Positions 8,159 to 16,372 of a stretch of DNA of 64,000 nucleotides are shown here, in pieces (within the stretch, counting starts at the first letter, position 1; each line of letters begins with the position of its first letter). This DNA is from Collimonas sp. OK607 (lineage in GTDB: Bacteria; Pseudomonadota; Gammaproteobacteria; Burkholderiales; Burkholderiaceae_D). The stretch spans positions 1 to 64,000 of the forward strand of contig NZ_FOKF01000004.1 in NCBI RefSeq assembly GCF_900111995.1, written 5' to 3'. The translations under genes were made by a program, and so were the position numbers. Under the pieces are notes generated by a model. It saw only the letters and a program-made list of their open reading frames with translations, searched no databases and had not been told where the DNA came from.

Positions 8159-9229
8159 ATGGACTTCACTTTCACTGAAGAGCAGATCGCATTTCGCGAT
8201 TCCATCAGCCGTTTTCTCATGAGAGAAGCGGCGCCGGAATTATTGCGCGAGGTATGGGAAACCGATCAAGGGCGCTCGCCTGATCTGCGCGCAAAAATTG
8301 TCGAACAAGGTTTGTTCAGCTTGTCTGTCCCGGAAGCCGAAGGCGGCATGGGACTGGGCGACATCGATTGGGCGTTGCTGACCCAGGAACTCGGATACTA
8401 CGCGATTCCCGATTCCACCGCCGATACCGGCTACCTGGCTGCCGCCATGCTGGCGGCGCTGCCAGAAGGGCATCCAATGCGGGCGGAGTGGTTGCCGCGC
8501 GTTGCAGATGGCAGTTGCCGCATCGCCATCGGCCATCCGGTCAATCCCTGGGTCGCCGACGCCAAGCTTGCCGATCTGCTGTTGCTGCCAAACGTGGTTG
8601 AGGGCGGCATTGAATTGCACGCCGTACCGCGCAAGGATGTCGACATCACCTCCGTGGAAAGCATCGACGCTTCGCGCCGCCTGGCAAGTGTGTCATGGAA
8701 GCCGGCGGCAGCAACACTCGCCGCGGATGCCGCCGCCGGTGCGCTGATTTGGGCCGAAACGCTGGACCGCGGCGCATTGAATGTTAGCGGTCAATTGATC
8801 GGACTGGCGCAACGAATGCTCGACCTGGCCGTCGATTATGCCGCGCAGCGCAAGCAGTTCGGCAAGCCGATCGGTGCCTTCCAGGCGGTCAAGCACCATC
8901 TGGCGGACGTCGTGACCAAGATCGAATTCGCCAAGCCGGTGCTGTACCGCGCAGTAGTTGCCCTGGCCAACAATGAGCCGCATCGCGGCCTGCTGACATC
9001 CCACGCCAAGCTGGTCTGCGCCGATGCTGCCTGGACCGCCGCTCGCAAGTCGATCCAGGTGCACGGAGCGATGGGTTATACCTGGGAAGTAGATCTGCAA
9101 ATGTTCATGAAACGGGCGTGGGTAATGGATGCCGCCTGGGGCGATCGTGGCTATCACAAGGCGCGTATGGCGGATGCATTGTTGTCGGGGCAGGTACCGA
9201 CCGGCCCCGCCGCCAGTTTTTTTAATTGA
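8159..9229 (+). CDS. ipdE2: Acyl-CoA dehydrogenase small subunit, IpdE2/FadE33 type
   Basis: A 356-residue acyl-CoA dehydrogenase homologue with a degenerate middle beta domain and a conserved C-terminal helical domain (AAQRKQFGKPIGAFQAVKHHLAD; QVHGAMGYTWEVDLQMFMKR). Such short paralogues complete the FAD site of a heteromeric partner, here the product of 6973-8133. Spacing after that gene is 25 bp with GGGAG upstream. It would act in beta-oxidation of the opened HIP chain. The assignment as IpdE2 rests on pairing, size and operon. Confidence 0.9.
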   Translation: MDFTFTEEQIAFRDSISRFLMREAAPELLREVWETDQGRSPDLRAKIVEQGLFSLSVPEAEGGMGLGDIDWALLTQELGYYAIPDSTADTGYLAAAMLAALPEGHPMRAEWLPRVADGSCRIAIGHPVNPWVADAKLADLLLLPNVVEGGIELHAVPRKDVDITSVESIDASRRLASVSWKPAAATLAADAAAGALIWAETLDRGALNVSGQLIGLAQRMLDLAVDYAAQRKQFGKPIGAFQAVKHHLADVVTKIEFAKPVLYRAVVALANNEPHRGLLTSHAKLVCADAAWTAARKSIQVHGAMGYTWEVDLQMFMKRAWVMDAAWGDRGYHKARMADALLSGQVPTGPAASFFN

Positions 9230-9244
9230 AACGGATGACAGAAA

Positions 9245-10399
9245 ATGGCTGAAGCCTATATTGTTGATGCCCTGCGCTCGCCCACCGGCAAACGCAACGG
9301 CGCATTGGCCGAAGTGCATGGCGCCGATCTGGGCGCGCACGCGATACGAGCGATTGTGGAGCGCAATCCGATCCCTGCGGAGGATTACGACGATGTGATT
9401 TTCGGCTGCGTCGATACTATCGGCGCGCTGGCAGGCAACATTGCGCGTACCTCTTGGCTGGCAGCCGGGCTACCGTTCGGTGTGCCAGGCACGACGGTTG
9501 ACCGTCAATGCGGCTCGTCGCAGCAGGCGGTGCATTTCGCCGCACAAGCGGTCATGAGCGGTACGCAAGACGTGATTCTTGCCGGCGGCGTCCAGACCAT
9601 GTCGCGGATCCCTATTTCATCGGCGATGCTAGCCGGCCGTCCACTGGGATACTCCACCCCGTTTGCCGAAAGCAAGGGATGGCGCGAGCGCTTCGGCGAT
9701 GCGCCTGTCAACCAGTTCTATGCTGCGCAGCGGATTGCCGACCATTGGAATATTTCGCGCGAAGACATGGAAGTCTTTGCACAGGAAAGCCACCTGCGTG
9801 CGCTGCGTGCCATGAAGGAAGGTTATTTCGATCGCGAAGTGGTGGCGTTTCCCGGGCTGCTGGCGATGGACGAAACCGCCCGCCAGCCTTCGCTGGAAAA
9901 GATGGCGACGCTGCTACCGGTAGATCCTGAGTTCCCGAAAATCACCGCTGCCGTATCCAGCTCCACCTGCGACGCCTCCGGCGCGGTGCTGGTGGTCTCC
10001 GAGGCTGCCCTCAAACGCTACGGCTTGACGCCGCGTGCGCGCATCCATCATTTGAGCGTGCTGGGCGACGATCCTATCTGGCATCTGACGGCGCCGATCG
10101 CGGCTACCCGCCACGCGCTGAAGCGGGCCGGCATGAAGCTGGAAGATATTGACCTGGTAGAAATCAATGAAGCTTTTGCTTCAGTCGTGATGGCATGGCT
10201 CAAGGAAACCGGTTATCCGCATGAAAAAACCAATGTGAACGGCGGCGCCATAGCGCTTGGCCATCCGCTTGGTGCTTCCGGCGTGAAGCTGATGACGACG
10301 CTGCTGCACGAGCTGGAACGCCGCGACGGCAAGTATGGTTTGCAGACGATGTGCGAAGGCGGCGGTCTTGCCAACGTCACCATCATCGAACGTCTGTAA
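9245..10399 (+). CDS. fadA6: Thiolase, FadA6 type
   Basis: A 384-residue thiolase II with the complete catalytic set: nucleophile C89 in DRQCGSSQQ, H340 in ALGHPLGASG and C370 in TMCEGGGLAN. It should release acetyl-CoA from a 3-ketoacyl-CoA at the end of HIP ring C/D breakdown, as FadA6 does. It directly follows the IpdE1/E2-type pair. The protein lies within an operon with a second, clearly different thiolase (12712-13914), suggesting two separate thiolytic steps. Confidence 0.9.
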   Translation: MAEAYIVDALRSPTGKRNGALAEVHGADLGAHAIRAIVERNPIPAEDYDDVIFGCVDTIGALAGNIARTSWLAAGLPFGVPGTTVDRQCGSSQQAVHFAAQAVMSGTQDVILAGGVQTMSRIPISSAMLAGRPLGYSTPFAESKGWRERFGDAPVNQFYAAQRIADHWNISREDMEVFAQESHLRALRAMKEGYFDREVVAFPGLLAMDETARQPSLEKMATLLPVDPEFPKITAAVSSSTCDASGAVLVVSEAALKRYGLTPRARIHHLSVLGDDPIWHLTAPIAATRHALKRAGMKLEDIDLVEINEAFASVVMAWLKETGYPHEKTNVNGGAIALGHPLGASGVKLMTTLLHELERRDGKYGLQTMCEGGGLANVTIIERL

Positions 10400-10453
10400 A
10401 GCTGGCGCCGTATTCGAATATTCCAAAAATCATTACATAGAATCGAGACAAAC

Positions 10454-11329
10454 ATGGGCATTTGCGATCAGAGAGTCGTCATTATCACGGGAGCGGGCGG
10501 TGGCCTTGGCCGCGCCTACGCGTTGAGTTTTGCGGCAGAGGGCGCCAGCGTGGTCGTCAATGACGTGCGTCGCGAGGCCGCGCAAGCGGTGGTGGACGAA
10601 ATCCTTGCGGCAGGCGGCAGCGCGATCGCCGACGGCGGCGACATCACCAGCATGCAAGGTGCGCAAGGGATTGTCGATGCCGCACTGGCTGCCTTTGGCG
10701 AGGTGCATGTGCTGGTCAACAACGCCGGCGTGCTGCGCGACCGCATGTTCATTTCCCTGACCGAAGAAGATTGGGATCAAGTCATGCAAGTGCATCTGAA
10801 AGGACACTTTTGCCTGGCCAATATACTCGGCCGGCGCTGGCGCGATGCTGCGAAGAGCGGGCGCAAGCCGCAGGCCGCGATCATCAACACCAGTTCGGGT
10901 GCGGGCCTGCAAGGCTCGATCGGGCAATCCAATTACGCCGCGGCCAAGGCCGGTATCGCGACGCTGACGCTGGTGCAGGCGGCCGAACTGGGGCGCTACG
11001 ACATCACCGTCAATTGCCTGGCGCCGGCAGCCCGCACCTCGATGACAGAAAGTGCGATGCCCGACATGGTTAAAAAGCCGGAATCCGGTTTCGACGCCTG
11101 GGATCCGATGAATGTGGCGCCGCTGGTAGTCTGGCTTGGCAGTTCGCTGGCGCGAGGCGTCACCGGCCGCTGCTTTGAAATCAAGGGCGGCGAGATTTCG
11201 CTGGCCGACGGCTGGCGCACTGGACAAATCCGCGACAAGGGCGCCCGTTGGGACGCTGCGGAACTTGGCGAAGTCATCGAGGGCCTGATCGCCGCAGTCA
11301 GCCCGCCTCAAAAGGTCTACGGCACCTGA
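10454..11329 (+). CDS. SDR dehydrogenase, MFE-2-like 3-hydroxyacyl-CoA type
   Basis: A 291-residue short-chain dehydrogenase with TGAGGGLGRAYA for NAD(P) binding, the NNAG motif, and a Ser...Tyr-x3-Lys site (NTSSGAGLQG; SNYAAAKAG). The long C-terminal tail after residue 250 and the motif SLTEEDWDQVMQVHLKGHF resemble the dehydrogenase domain of peroxisomal multifunctional enzyme 2 and the SDRs of the mycobacterial HIP cluster (Rv3548c-like). A role as 3-hydroxyacyl-CoA dehydrogenase, acting with the MaoC hydratase at 12211, is inferred. The leader (10400-10453) has no clear Shine-Dalgarno. Confidence 0.87.
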   Translation: MGICDQRVVIITGAGGGLGRAYALSFAAEGASVVVNDVRREAAQAVVDEILAAGGSAIADGGDITSMQGAQGIVDAALAAFGEVHVLVNNAGVLRDRMFISLTEEDWDQVMQVHLKGHFCLANILGRRWRDAAKSGRKPQAAIINTSSGAGLQGSIGQSNYAAAKAGIATLTLVQAAELGRYDITVNCLAPAARTSMTESAMPDMVKKPESGFDAWDPMNVAPLVVWLGSSLARGVTGRCFEIKGGEISLADGWRTGQIRDKGARWDAAELGEVIEGLIAAVSPPQKVYGT

Positions 11330-11340
11330 TGGCTAGCGAC

Positions 11341-11360
11341 CATCGTCCATCAAGACGATG
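11341..11360 (+). promoter_or_regulatory. Island dyad, site 3 (internal promoter before ipdF)
   Basis: CATCGTCC-atca-AGACGATG, the most symmetric copy (7 of 8 arm positions pair). CATAAT (11381-11386) begins exactly 20 bp after it, predicting transcription from about 11393. It gives the downstream genes ipdF to the second thiolase their own promoter inside the long operon. Confidence 0.75.
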
Positions 11361-11417
11361 TCGCGCCGCCGCTGCCTGACCATAATCGAATCTCCAATAT
11401 TCCCGGTTGAAACTTCT

Positions 11418-12203
11418 ATGAAACCCGCTCCGTCTTATGTTCCTCCGCATGGCCTGTTGAAGGGTAAATCCGTTCTGGTTACTGCAGCTGCCGGCGCTGG
11501 TATCGGCTTTGCCGCAGCCCGCCGTTGTGCCGAAGAAGGGTGCCGTGCACTGTATCTTTCAGATGTGCACGAGCGCCGGCTGCAGGAAGCTGTCGAAACC
11601 ATTAAAAAAGAGACCGGCCTGGAGCAGGTCTACGGCAAGCTTTGCGACGTCAGCAAGGAAGAACAAGTGCAGGCGTTGCTGAACGACGCCGACGCCAGGC
11701 TGGACGGTATCGATGTCCTGGTCAACAATGCCGGCCTGGGCACCAGTAGCCGGGTGGCCGACATGAGCGACGAAGACTGGCACAAGGTCATCGATATCAC
11801 GTTGACCGGCACCTTCCGCATGACGCGTGGCGCGCTACGGCTGATGCAGCCGCGCGGCAAGGGCGTCATCATCAATAATGCATCGGTGCTGGGCTGGCGC
11901 GCCCAGGTCGAGCAGGCGCATTATGCAGCTGCCAAGGCTGGCGTGATGGCGTTGACCCGGTGCAGTGCGCTGGAAGCCGCCAAATACGGCATCCGCATCA
12001 ATGCGGTAGCGCCATCGATCGCGATTCACGCCTTCCTGAAGAAATCGGCATCGGAAGAACTGCTGGACCAATTGGCCAGCCGTGAAGCCTTTGGCCGCGG
12101 CGCAGAGCCATGGGAGATCGCTAACGTCATGGTATTCCTGGCCAGCGACTATTCCTCTTACATGACCGGCGAAGTGGTTTCGGTCAGTTCCCAGCACGCA
12201 TGA
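11418..12203 (+). CDS. ipdF: IpdF-type SDR (HIP-CoA pathway reductase/dehydrogenase)
   Basis: A 261-residue SDR that matches IpdF: the segments VNNASVLGWRAQ-like (here INNASVLGWRAQVEQAHYAAAKAG), TRCSALEAAKYGIRINAVAPSIA and SSYMTGEVVSVSSQ are characteristic. IpdF acts on the 5-hydroxyl/keto group of the HIP-derived CoA ester. The NAD(P) loop reads TAAAGAGIGFA. ATG 11418 gives the family length; an in-frame ATG at 11358 would start inside the dyad site and upstream of the predicted transcription start, so it is rejected. The stop at 12203 lies within a 15-bp tandem duplication that sets up the next start. Confidence 0.92.
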   Translation: MKPAPSYVPPHGLLKGKSVLVTAAAGAGIGFAAARRCAEEGCRALYLSDVHERRLQEAVETIKKETGLEQVYGKLCDVSKEEQVQALLNDADARLDGIDVLVNNAGLGTSSRVADMSDEDWHKVIDITLTGTFRMTRGALRLMQPRGKGVIINNASVLGWRAQVEQAHYAAAKAGVMALTRCSALEAAKYGIRINAVAPSIAIHAFLKKSASEELLDQLASREAFGRGAEPWEIANVMVFLASDYSSYMTGEVVSVSSQHA

Positions 12204-12229
12204 GGCCGTCATGAATGAGGCTGTCATGA
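12200..12229 (+). repeat. 15-bp tandem duplication carrying two start sites
   Basis: ATGAGGCCGTCATGA (12200-12214) is followed at once by ATGAGGCTGTCATGA (12215-12229), one mismatch. Each copy supplies GAGG and an ATG five bases later, so the MaoC gene has two in-frame starts (12211 and 12226), each with its own Shine-Dalgarno. Confidence 0.85.
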
Positions 12230-12684
12230 GCAAGCGCTTCGATTCGGTCGATTCGGTACTGGCTGCAGCGGGGCTGGATCTCGGCGCAACCGGCTGGATG
12301 ACGCTGACGCAAGAGCGTATCAATCAGTTTGCCGATGCTACCGGCGATCATCAATGGATCCATGTCGATCCGGCGCGTGCCAAAGACGGGCCGTTTGGCG
12401 TATGTATTGCGCATGGCTACCTGACGCTCTCGCTTGCCAATTGTTTTTTGCCGCAGCTGGTGCAGTACGACCGGCTGAAAATGGGCGTCAACTACGGTTG
12501 CGACAAAGTGCGCTTTCCGGCGCCGGCCAAGGTCGGCGCAAATTTGCGCGGGCACGGAGAAATCTTGCAGGCTGAACCGGCCGGCGCCGGTGTGCAGGTC
12601 ACCATCCGCGTGACGGTCGAGATCGAAGGCTCGGACCGTCCTGCCTGTGTGGTGGATACCGTCAGCCGCCTGTTTTTCGAATAG
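12211..12684 (+). CDS. MaoC-like hot-dog enoyl-CoA hydratase
   Basis: A 157-residue single hot-dog hydratase with the hydratase-2 signature: ATGDHQWIHVDPARA (catalytic Asp and His) followed by FGVCIAHGYLTLSL. It should add water to a 2-enoyl-CoA with R stereochemistry, feeding the MFE-2-like SDR at 10454-11329. Start 12211 or 12226 (142 or 157-residue order of size; see the duplicated start). The product starts MNEAV, as does the next gene's product, which is coincidence or a duplicated start region. Belongs to the ring C/D operon; the exact CoA ester is unknown. Confidence 0.88.
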   Translation: MNEAVMSKRFDSVDSVLAAAGLDLGATGWMTLTQERINQFADATGDHQWIHVDPARAKDGPFGVCIAHGYLTLSLANCFLPQLVQYDRLKMGVNYGCDKVRFPAPAKVGANLRGHGEILQAEPAGAGVQVTIRVTVEIEGSDRPACVVDTVSRLFFE

Positions 12685-12711
12685 CACCAATTTTTCACAA
12701 AGGATTTCGCC

Positions 12712-13914
12712 ATGAATGAAGCCGTCATCGTTTCCACCGCCCGCACCCCGATAGGCAAAGCATTTCGCGGGGCGTTCAACGATACCGAAGCGCCTGTGCT
12801 GGGTGGGCATGTGATCCGCGCTGCGCTGGATAAGGCCGGCGTTGCCAATGAAGAAGTCGATGATCTCATCCTCGGGATTGCTGCGCAGCAAGGAACGCAA
12901 GGCTATAACCTGGGCCGCTTGTGCAGCTACACCGCCGGCTTGCCGGAATCGGTGGGGGGGATGGCGATCGACCGGATGTGCGCATCCGGCCTGGTCAGCA
13001 TCGCTACCGGCGCCAAGGGCATCATGACCGGAGAATACGGGATCGTGGTCGGTGGCGGCCTGGAATCCATTTCCCTGGTTCAAAACAAGTACAAGAACAC
13101 GTATCGCGCCCAGTCCAAGGCAGTGCTGGAAGCCGCCCCGACGGCTTATATCCAGATGATAGAAACGGCAGAAATCGTCTCCGAGCGTTATGGCATTTCC
13201 CGTGCGGAGCAGGATGAGTATTCCTTGCAAAGCCAGCAGCGGACTGCAGCCGCGCAGCAAGCCGGATTGTTCGCCGATGAAATCGTGCCACTGAGCACAG
13301 TTCGTAATCTATTTGACAAGGAAGGCAACGTCACCGGCACGGAAAATGTGACGCTGCAGCAGGATGAAGGAAACCGCGCCGATACGTCGATCGAGAGCCT
13401 GTCCAAGCTTAAGCCGGTCTGGAAGGATGGGAAGTGGGTAGCCGAAGGGCGTTTTGTCACGGCAGGGAATTCATCCCAGCTTTCCGATGGCGCGTCTGCG
13501 GCGGTGCTGATGAGCAGAACCGAGGCTCAGCGCCGTGGTTTGCAGCCGTTGGGGGCGTATCGCGGCCTTGCCGTTGCCGGCTGCCGCGCCGACGAGATGG
13601 GGATCGGTCCGGTTGTAGCGATTCCGAAACTGTTGAAGCGCCACGGCCTGACCGTCGACGATATTGGCCTGTGGGAAATCAATGAAGCGTTCGCCTGTCA
13701 GGTGGTATATAGTAAAAATGTGCTTTCCATCCCGAACGAACGCCTCAATGTCAACGGCGGCGCGATTTCTATCGGACATCCGTTTGGTATGACAGGCGCG
13801 CGCCTGGTGGGACATGCGCTGCTGGAAGGGCGCCGTCGCGGGGTGCGCTACGTGGTGGTCAGCATGTGCATCGGCGGTGGCATGGGAGCGGCTGCATTAT
13901 TCGAAGTTTGCTGA
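12712..13914 (+). CDS. Acetyl-CoA acyltransferase (thiolase), second copy
   Basis: A 400-residue thiolase with C90 (DRMCASGLV), H356 (SIGHPFGMTG) and C386 (SMCIGGGMG), all catalytic residues intact. It is a different subfamily from the FadA6-type enzyme at 9245, closer in size and motif to FadA5/AtoB-type degradative thiolases. It may serve a later chain-shortening step of the HIP remnant or the side chain. ATG 12712 follows AAGGA at 12699-12703. It is the last catabolic gene before the regulator. Confidence 0.9.
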   Translation: MNEAVIVSTARTPIGKAFRGAFNDTEAPVLGGHVIRAALDKAGVANEEVDDLILGIAAQQGTQGYNLGRLCSYTAGLPESVGGMAIDRMCASGLVSIATGAKGIMTGEYGIVVGGGLESISLVQNKYKNTYRAQSKAVLEAAPTAYIQMIETAEIVSERYGISRAEQDEYSLQSQQRTAAAQQAGLFADEIVPLSTVRNLFDKEGNVTGTENVTLQQDEGNRADTSIESLSKLKPVWKDGKWVAEGRFVTAGNSSQLSDGASAAVLMSRTEAQRRGLQPLGAYRGLAVAGCRADEMGIGPVVAIPKLLKRHGLTVDDIGLWEINEAFACQVVYSKNVLSIPNERLNVNGGAISIGHPFGMTGARLVGHALLEGRRRGVRYVVVSMCIGGGMGAAALFEVC

Positions 13915-13983
13915 TCGAAGTTGGCCGCGATTTTTTCAGATTTCCGGCGTGTTTTCGGACTGCTCCAACCGTGGATCCGATGC

Positions 13984-13989
13984 TATACT
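13984..13989 (+). promoter_or_regulatory. Possible -10 box of the LuxR-type regulator gene
   Basis: TATACT lies in the 85-bp gap after the thiolase. Transcription would start near 13996. No convincing -35 and no copy of the island dyad is present here, so the regulator seems not to be controlled like its presumed targets. Confidence 0.35.
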
Positions 13990-14020
13990 CGGCAGCAATA
14001 TGATAACAAATGACGAGACA

Positions 14021-15196
14021 ATGTCTGCATCATCCGAACCGCCAGGAAGCGACCGGCCCGCGCCGCTAGCGCCGATTACGATTGACCGTTTCAGTCAATT
14101 GATGGGCGCCATTTACGATACCGCAAAGGATACCGAAAACTGGTCTGCCTGCCTGGACCAGATCCGCTGTGAATTCGCTGCAAATTACACCTCCCTGATT
14201 GTGCGTCGCGCTTCGGCGCATGATCTCGGCTATATCATTTCGGCATCGGGCATCCGGCGCGAAGTGAGGGTCGACAATCCCTACATCACGATGAGCCCGT
14301 TTTCCTGCCTGCGGCCGGAAAAGATCGTCACCACCAACGACATCCTGTCGCCCGAGGAATGGCGGGCGTCGCAGTACTATCAGGACTGGTGCAAGCCGCA
14401 CAACGTGTTTCATGTAATGGCAGTCGACATCGATATCCCTGATGTCGGCAGTTACGGCCTGCGCATGACGCGTCCGCCGGAAGATCCACCGTTTTCAGCC
14501 GCCGACCGGCTACTGTGCGAAAAGCTGGTGCCGCATCTCAAGCGCGCGCTCGGACTGCATGCATCGGTCAATCATGATCGCCAGGTTTTCTCGCTGTACC
14601 GGCATGCCATGGGGCAACTTATGGTGGGCGTGTTCGTGCTCGACGAGCATGGGCTGATCCTGGAAAGCAATGCAATGGCGACCGCCATCGCCCAGCTCGG
14701 CGACGGTATTTCGATATCGTCGAAAAAATTGGGTGCGACTTATCCTGCTGACAACCGCAAGCTGCAGCAATTGGTGCAAAAGGTATTGGACCAGCGCGAA
14801 CCGGCAAACGTGGTCATGGCGGAGGCAATGTCGGTCAGCCGTCCTTCCGGCCGGGCCGCATGGGGACTCGTGGCGCAGGCGATCAATTCCACCGAGTGGA
14901 CCGAAGGCCGGCATCGTCCTTGCGTGGCTGTGTTCGTACGCGATGCCGAAGGAAAATCGGAACCGCCGATGCGCCTGGCGCAGCAATTGTTCCAGCTGAC
15001 GCCGGCAGAAACTTCACTGGCAATTCAACTCGCCAACGGCTTGTCCCTGGATGAGGCTTCGGAATTGCTGAATATCCGCCGCAATACCGCCCGTGCGCAT
15101 CTGCGCTCGATTTTTTCCAAAACCGGCGTACGGCGCCAGACCGAGCTGGTCCGGATTTTCCTGAACAGCGTGGCGTTGTTAGGTAACAAGGAATAG
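14021..15196 (+). CDS. LuxR-family transcriptional activator, TeiR/TesR-like
   Basis: A LuxR-type regulator whose C-terminal helix-turn-helix spans about residues 326-383 (LTPAETSLAIQLANGLSLDEASELLNIRRNTARAHLRSIF) in a protein of 391 residues. The N-terminal 300 residues form a large sensory region unlike autoinducer domains. The architecture matches TeiR/TesR, the activator of steroid catabolism in Comamonas testosteroni, and it sits in the same kind of context. ATG 14000 (398 residues) is also open, but 14021 leaves a sensible leader after TATACT (13984-13989) and gives the family length. It is the best candidate to bind the 13 dyad sites. A strong terminator follows. Confidence 0.9.
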   Translation: MSASSEPPGSDRPAPLAPITIDRFSQLMGAIYDTAKDTENWSACLDQIRCEFAANYTSLIVRRASAHDLGYIISASGIRREVRVDNPYITMSPFSCLRPEKIVTTNDILSPEEWRASQYYQDWCKPHNVFHVMAVDIDIPDVGSYGLRMTRPPEDPPFSAADRLLCEKLVPHLKRALGLHASVNHDRQVFSLYRHAMGQLMVGVFVLDEHGLILESNAMATAIAQLGDGISISSKKLGATYPADNRKLQQLVQKVLDQREPANVVMAEAMSVSRPSGRAAWGLVAQAINSTEWTEGRHRPCVAVFVRDAEGKSEPPMRLAQQLFQLTPAETSLAIQLANGLSLDEASELLNIRRNTARAHLRSIFSKTGVRRQTELVRIFLNSVALLGNKE

Positions 15197-15206
15197 CAAG
15201 GAATAG
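15187..15206 (+). repeat. 10-bp tandem duplication at the regulator stop
   Basis: CAAGGAATAG occurs twice in a row (15187-15196, 15197-15206). The first copy contains the stop codon of the LuxR-type gene, so the duplication only repeats the stop. Confidence 0.8.
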
Positions 15207-15238
15207 ACGAGTACGCAGGAAAACCTGCGGATCAACCG

Positions 15239-15272
15239 AAAGCCGTCCCGGATCGATCCGGGACGGCTTTTG
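15239..15272. terminator. Bidirectional intrinsic terminator
   Basis: A perfect palindrome, AAAGCCGTCCCGGATC paired with GATCCGGGACGGCTTT (15239-15270), flanked by A and T runs on both sides. It separates the convergent LuxR-type gene and hsdA. Confidence 0.9.
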
Positions 15273-15284
15273 TCATATGTTCTG

Positions 15285-16058
15285 TCAGAACTGTGTCGGC
15301 CGCATCATGGCGTCGATGCCGCCATCGACATAAAATTGCGCGCCGTGGATAAAGCCGGCTTGCGGACCCATCAGGTAAGCAATCATCGAAGCAATTTCTT
15401 CCGGACGGGCGTGGCGCGCGATTGGCGCCACAAAATCCTTGATGGCCTTGGCATAGCGCGCATCGTTCAGTCCGGCGTCGAGCAGCGGTGTGGATACGGC
15501 GCCTGGTGCTACCGTGTTGAGACGGACATCGACCCCGCCCCATTCAACCACCCGGCGGCGCACCGCGACCGTAACGGCATTCTTGGAACCGGCATAAGCC
15601 AGGCTGCCGCCTTTTTCTCCTGCATTGTCGACGATGATGCCGGCGCCGGTTTCGTCCCCTTTTTCCAGCGTTGCCGCAAGTGGATTTTTATCCCATGACA
15701 GTTGCGACGACGCGACCGACGATACCACCACCGCTGCCGGATTTTGTCCTTTTTGCAAGGCCGGGAGCAAGCCATCAAGGAGATCGACCACGCCGAAGTA
15801 ATTAACCGATACCGCTAGTGAGGGCGGGCTGACATGCGATCCCAGTCCGGCGCAAAGAATCAGGCCGTCAAGCGTCCCACCGCATTTTTCCAGTACGCCC
15901 CGGACCGCCGCAGCGCGACCGGCTGCCGTAGACAAGTCCGCTTCAACCTCGGCATTGCGCAAGTCGACGCCGATAACGCGGTGGCCGGCAGCCAGCATTG
16001 CTTCGCGCGTGGCTGCGCCGATACCAGAGGCTGAGCCGCTGATGACAGTAGTGGGCAT
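15285..16058 (-). CDS. hsdA: 3-alpha-hydroxysteroid dehydrogenase/carbonyl reductase
   Basis: A 257-residue SDR that is recognisably the 3-alpha-HSD of Comamonas testosteroni: same length, same C-terminus (GGID.xMRPTQF), the NLAYAGSKNA-like stretch (here SLAYAGSKNA), and the catalytic residues at the same numbers, S114, Y155 and K159. The NAD loop is SGSASGIG. It oxidises the 3-alpha-hydroxyl of bile acids and androsterone-type steroids to the 3-ketone, the entry step of the pathway. The start is ATG 16058, 30 bases inside the open frame, because AAGGAAAC lies just upstream on the minus strand. Likely driven from the divergent region with dyad site 4. Confidence 0.96.
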   Translation of the reverse strand: MPTTVISGSASGIGAATREAMLAAGHRVIGVDLRNAEVEADLSTAAGRAAAVRGVLEKCGGTLDGLILCAGLGSHVSPPSLAVSVNYFGVVDLLDGLLPALQKGQNPAAVVVSSVASSQLSWDKNPLAATLEKGDETGAGIIVDNAGEKGGSLAYAGSKNAVTVAVRRRVVEWGGVDVRLNTVAPGAVSTPLLDAGLNDARYAKAIKDFVAPIARHARPEEIASMIAYLMGPQAGFIHGAQFYVDGGIDAMMRPTQF

Positions 16059-16170
16059 GTAGTTTCCTTTTCGTTGTTGGGCAAACATGATTCGGCTTAT
16101 TATCGTTGCTTATCGATTACTTATGGCTTGCACATTGTTCCCCAACTATCCTAGGTTTACAACTTGCCTG

Positions 16171-16190
16171 CGTCATGCAAACGGACGATG
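16171..16190. promoter_or_regulatory. Island dyad, site 4 (hsdA side)
   Basis: CGTCATGC-aaac-GGACGATG. The right arm is perfect and the left arm poor. Hexamers occur 20 bp away on both sides: TACGAT (16211) toward the reductase and GATAGT (16150 downward, minus strand) toward hsdA. Confidence 0.5.
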
Positions 16191-16242
16191 TTGTGTGGAA
16201 GTATCGTCAATACGATTGGGAATGATTTTTCAGCGCCGGGAA

Positions 16243-16262
16243 ATGCGTCTGAACGGACGATT
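16243..16262 (+). promoter_or_regulatory. Island dyad, site 5 (reductase side)
   Basis: ATGCGTCT-gaac-GGACGATT, followed after 20 bp by AATAAT (16283-16288). The start of transcription would be near 16295 and the coding start is at 16373. Confidence 0.65.
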
Positions 16263-16372
16263 TGCCCGCGCCGGCTATAAAGAATAATAGACTGACATCC
16301 ATAAGTTGCCGCTACCGGCGATTTATGTAGCAGATACTGAAATCGCAGGCACTCAGGTGGAGTAGCAAAGGC

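Larger units (their letters stand above)
16059..16372. other. Divergent regulatory region between hsdA and the flavin/FeS reductase
   Basis: This 314-bp gap has no gene. It contains two dyad copies (16171-16190 and 16243-16262), 72 bp apart, and three -10-like hexamers at the standard spacing (minus GATAGT 16150-16145; plus TACGAT 16211-16216; plus AATAAT 16283-16288). The reductase gene would thus have tandem regulated promoters. Confidence 0.6.

Noticed and set aside
13915-14020. Search for a dyad copy that would make the LuxR-type gene autoregulated
   Set aside because: No match to either arm in the 85-bp gap or the first codons.
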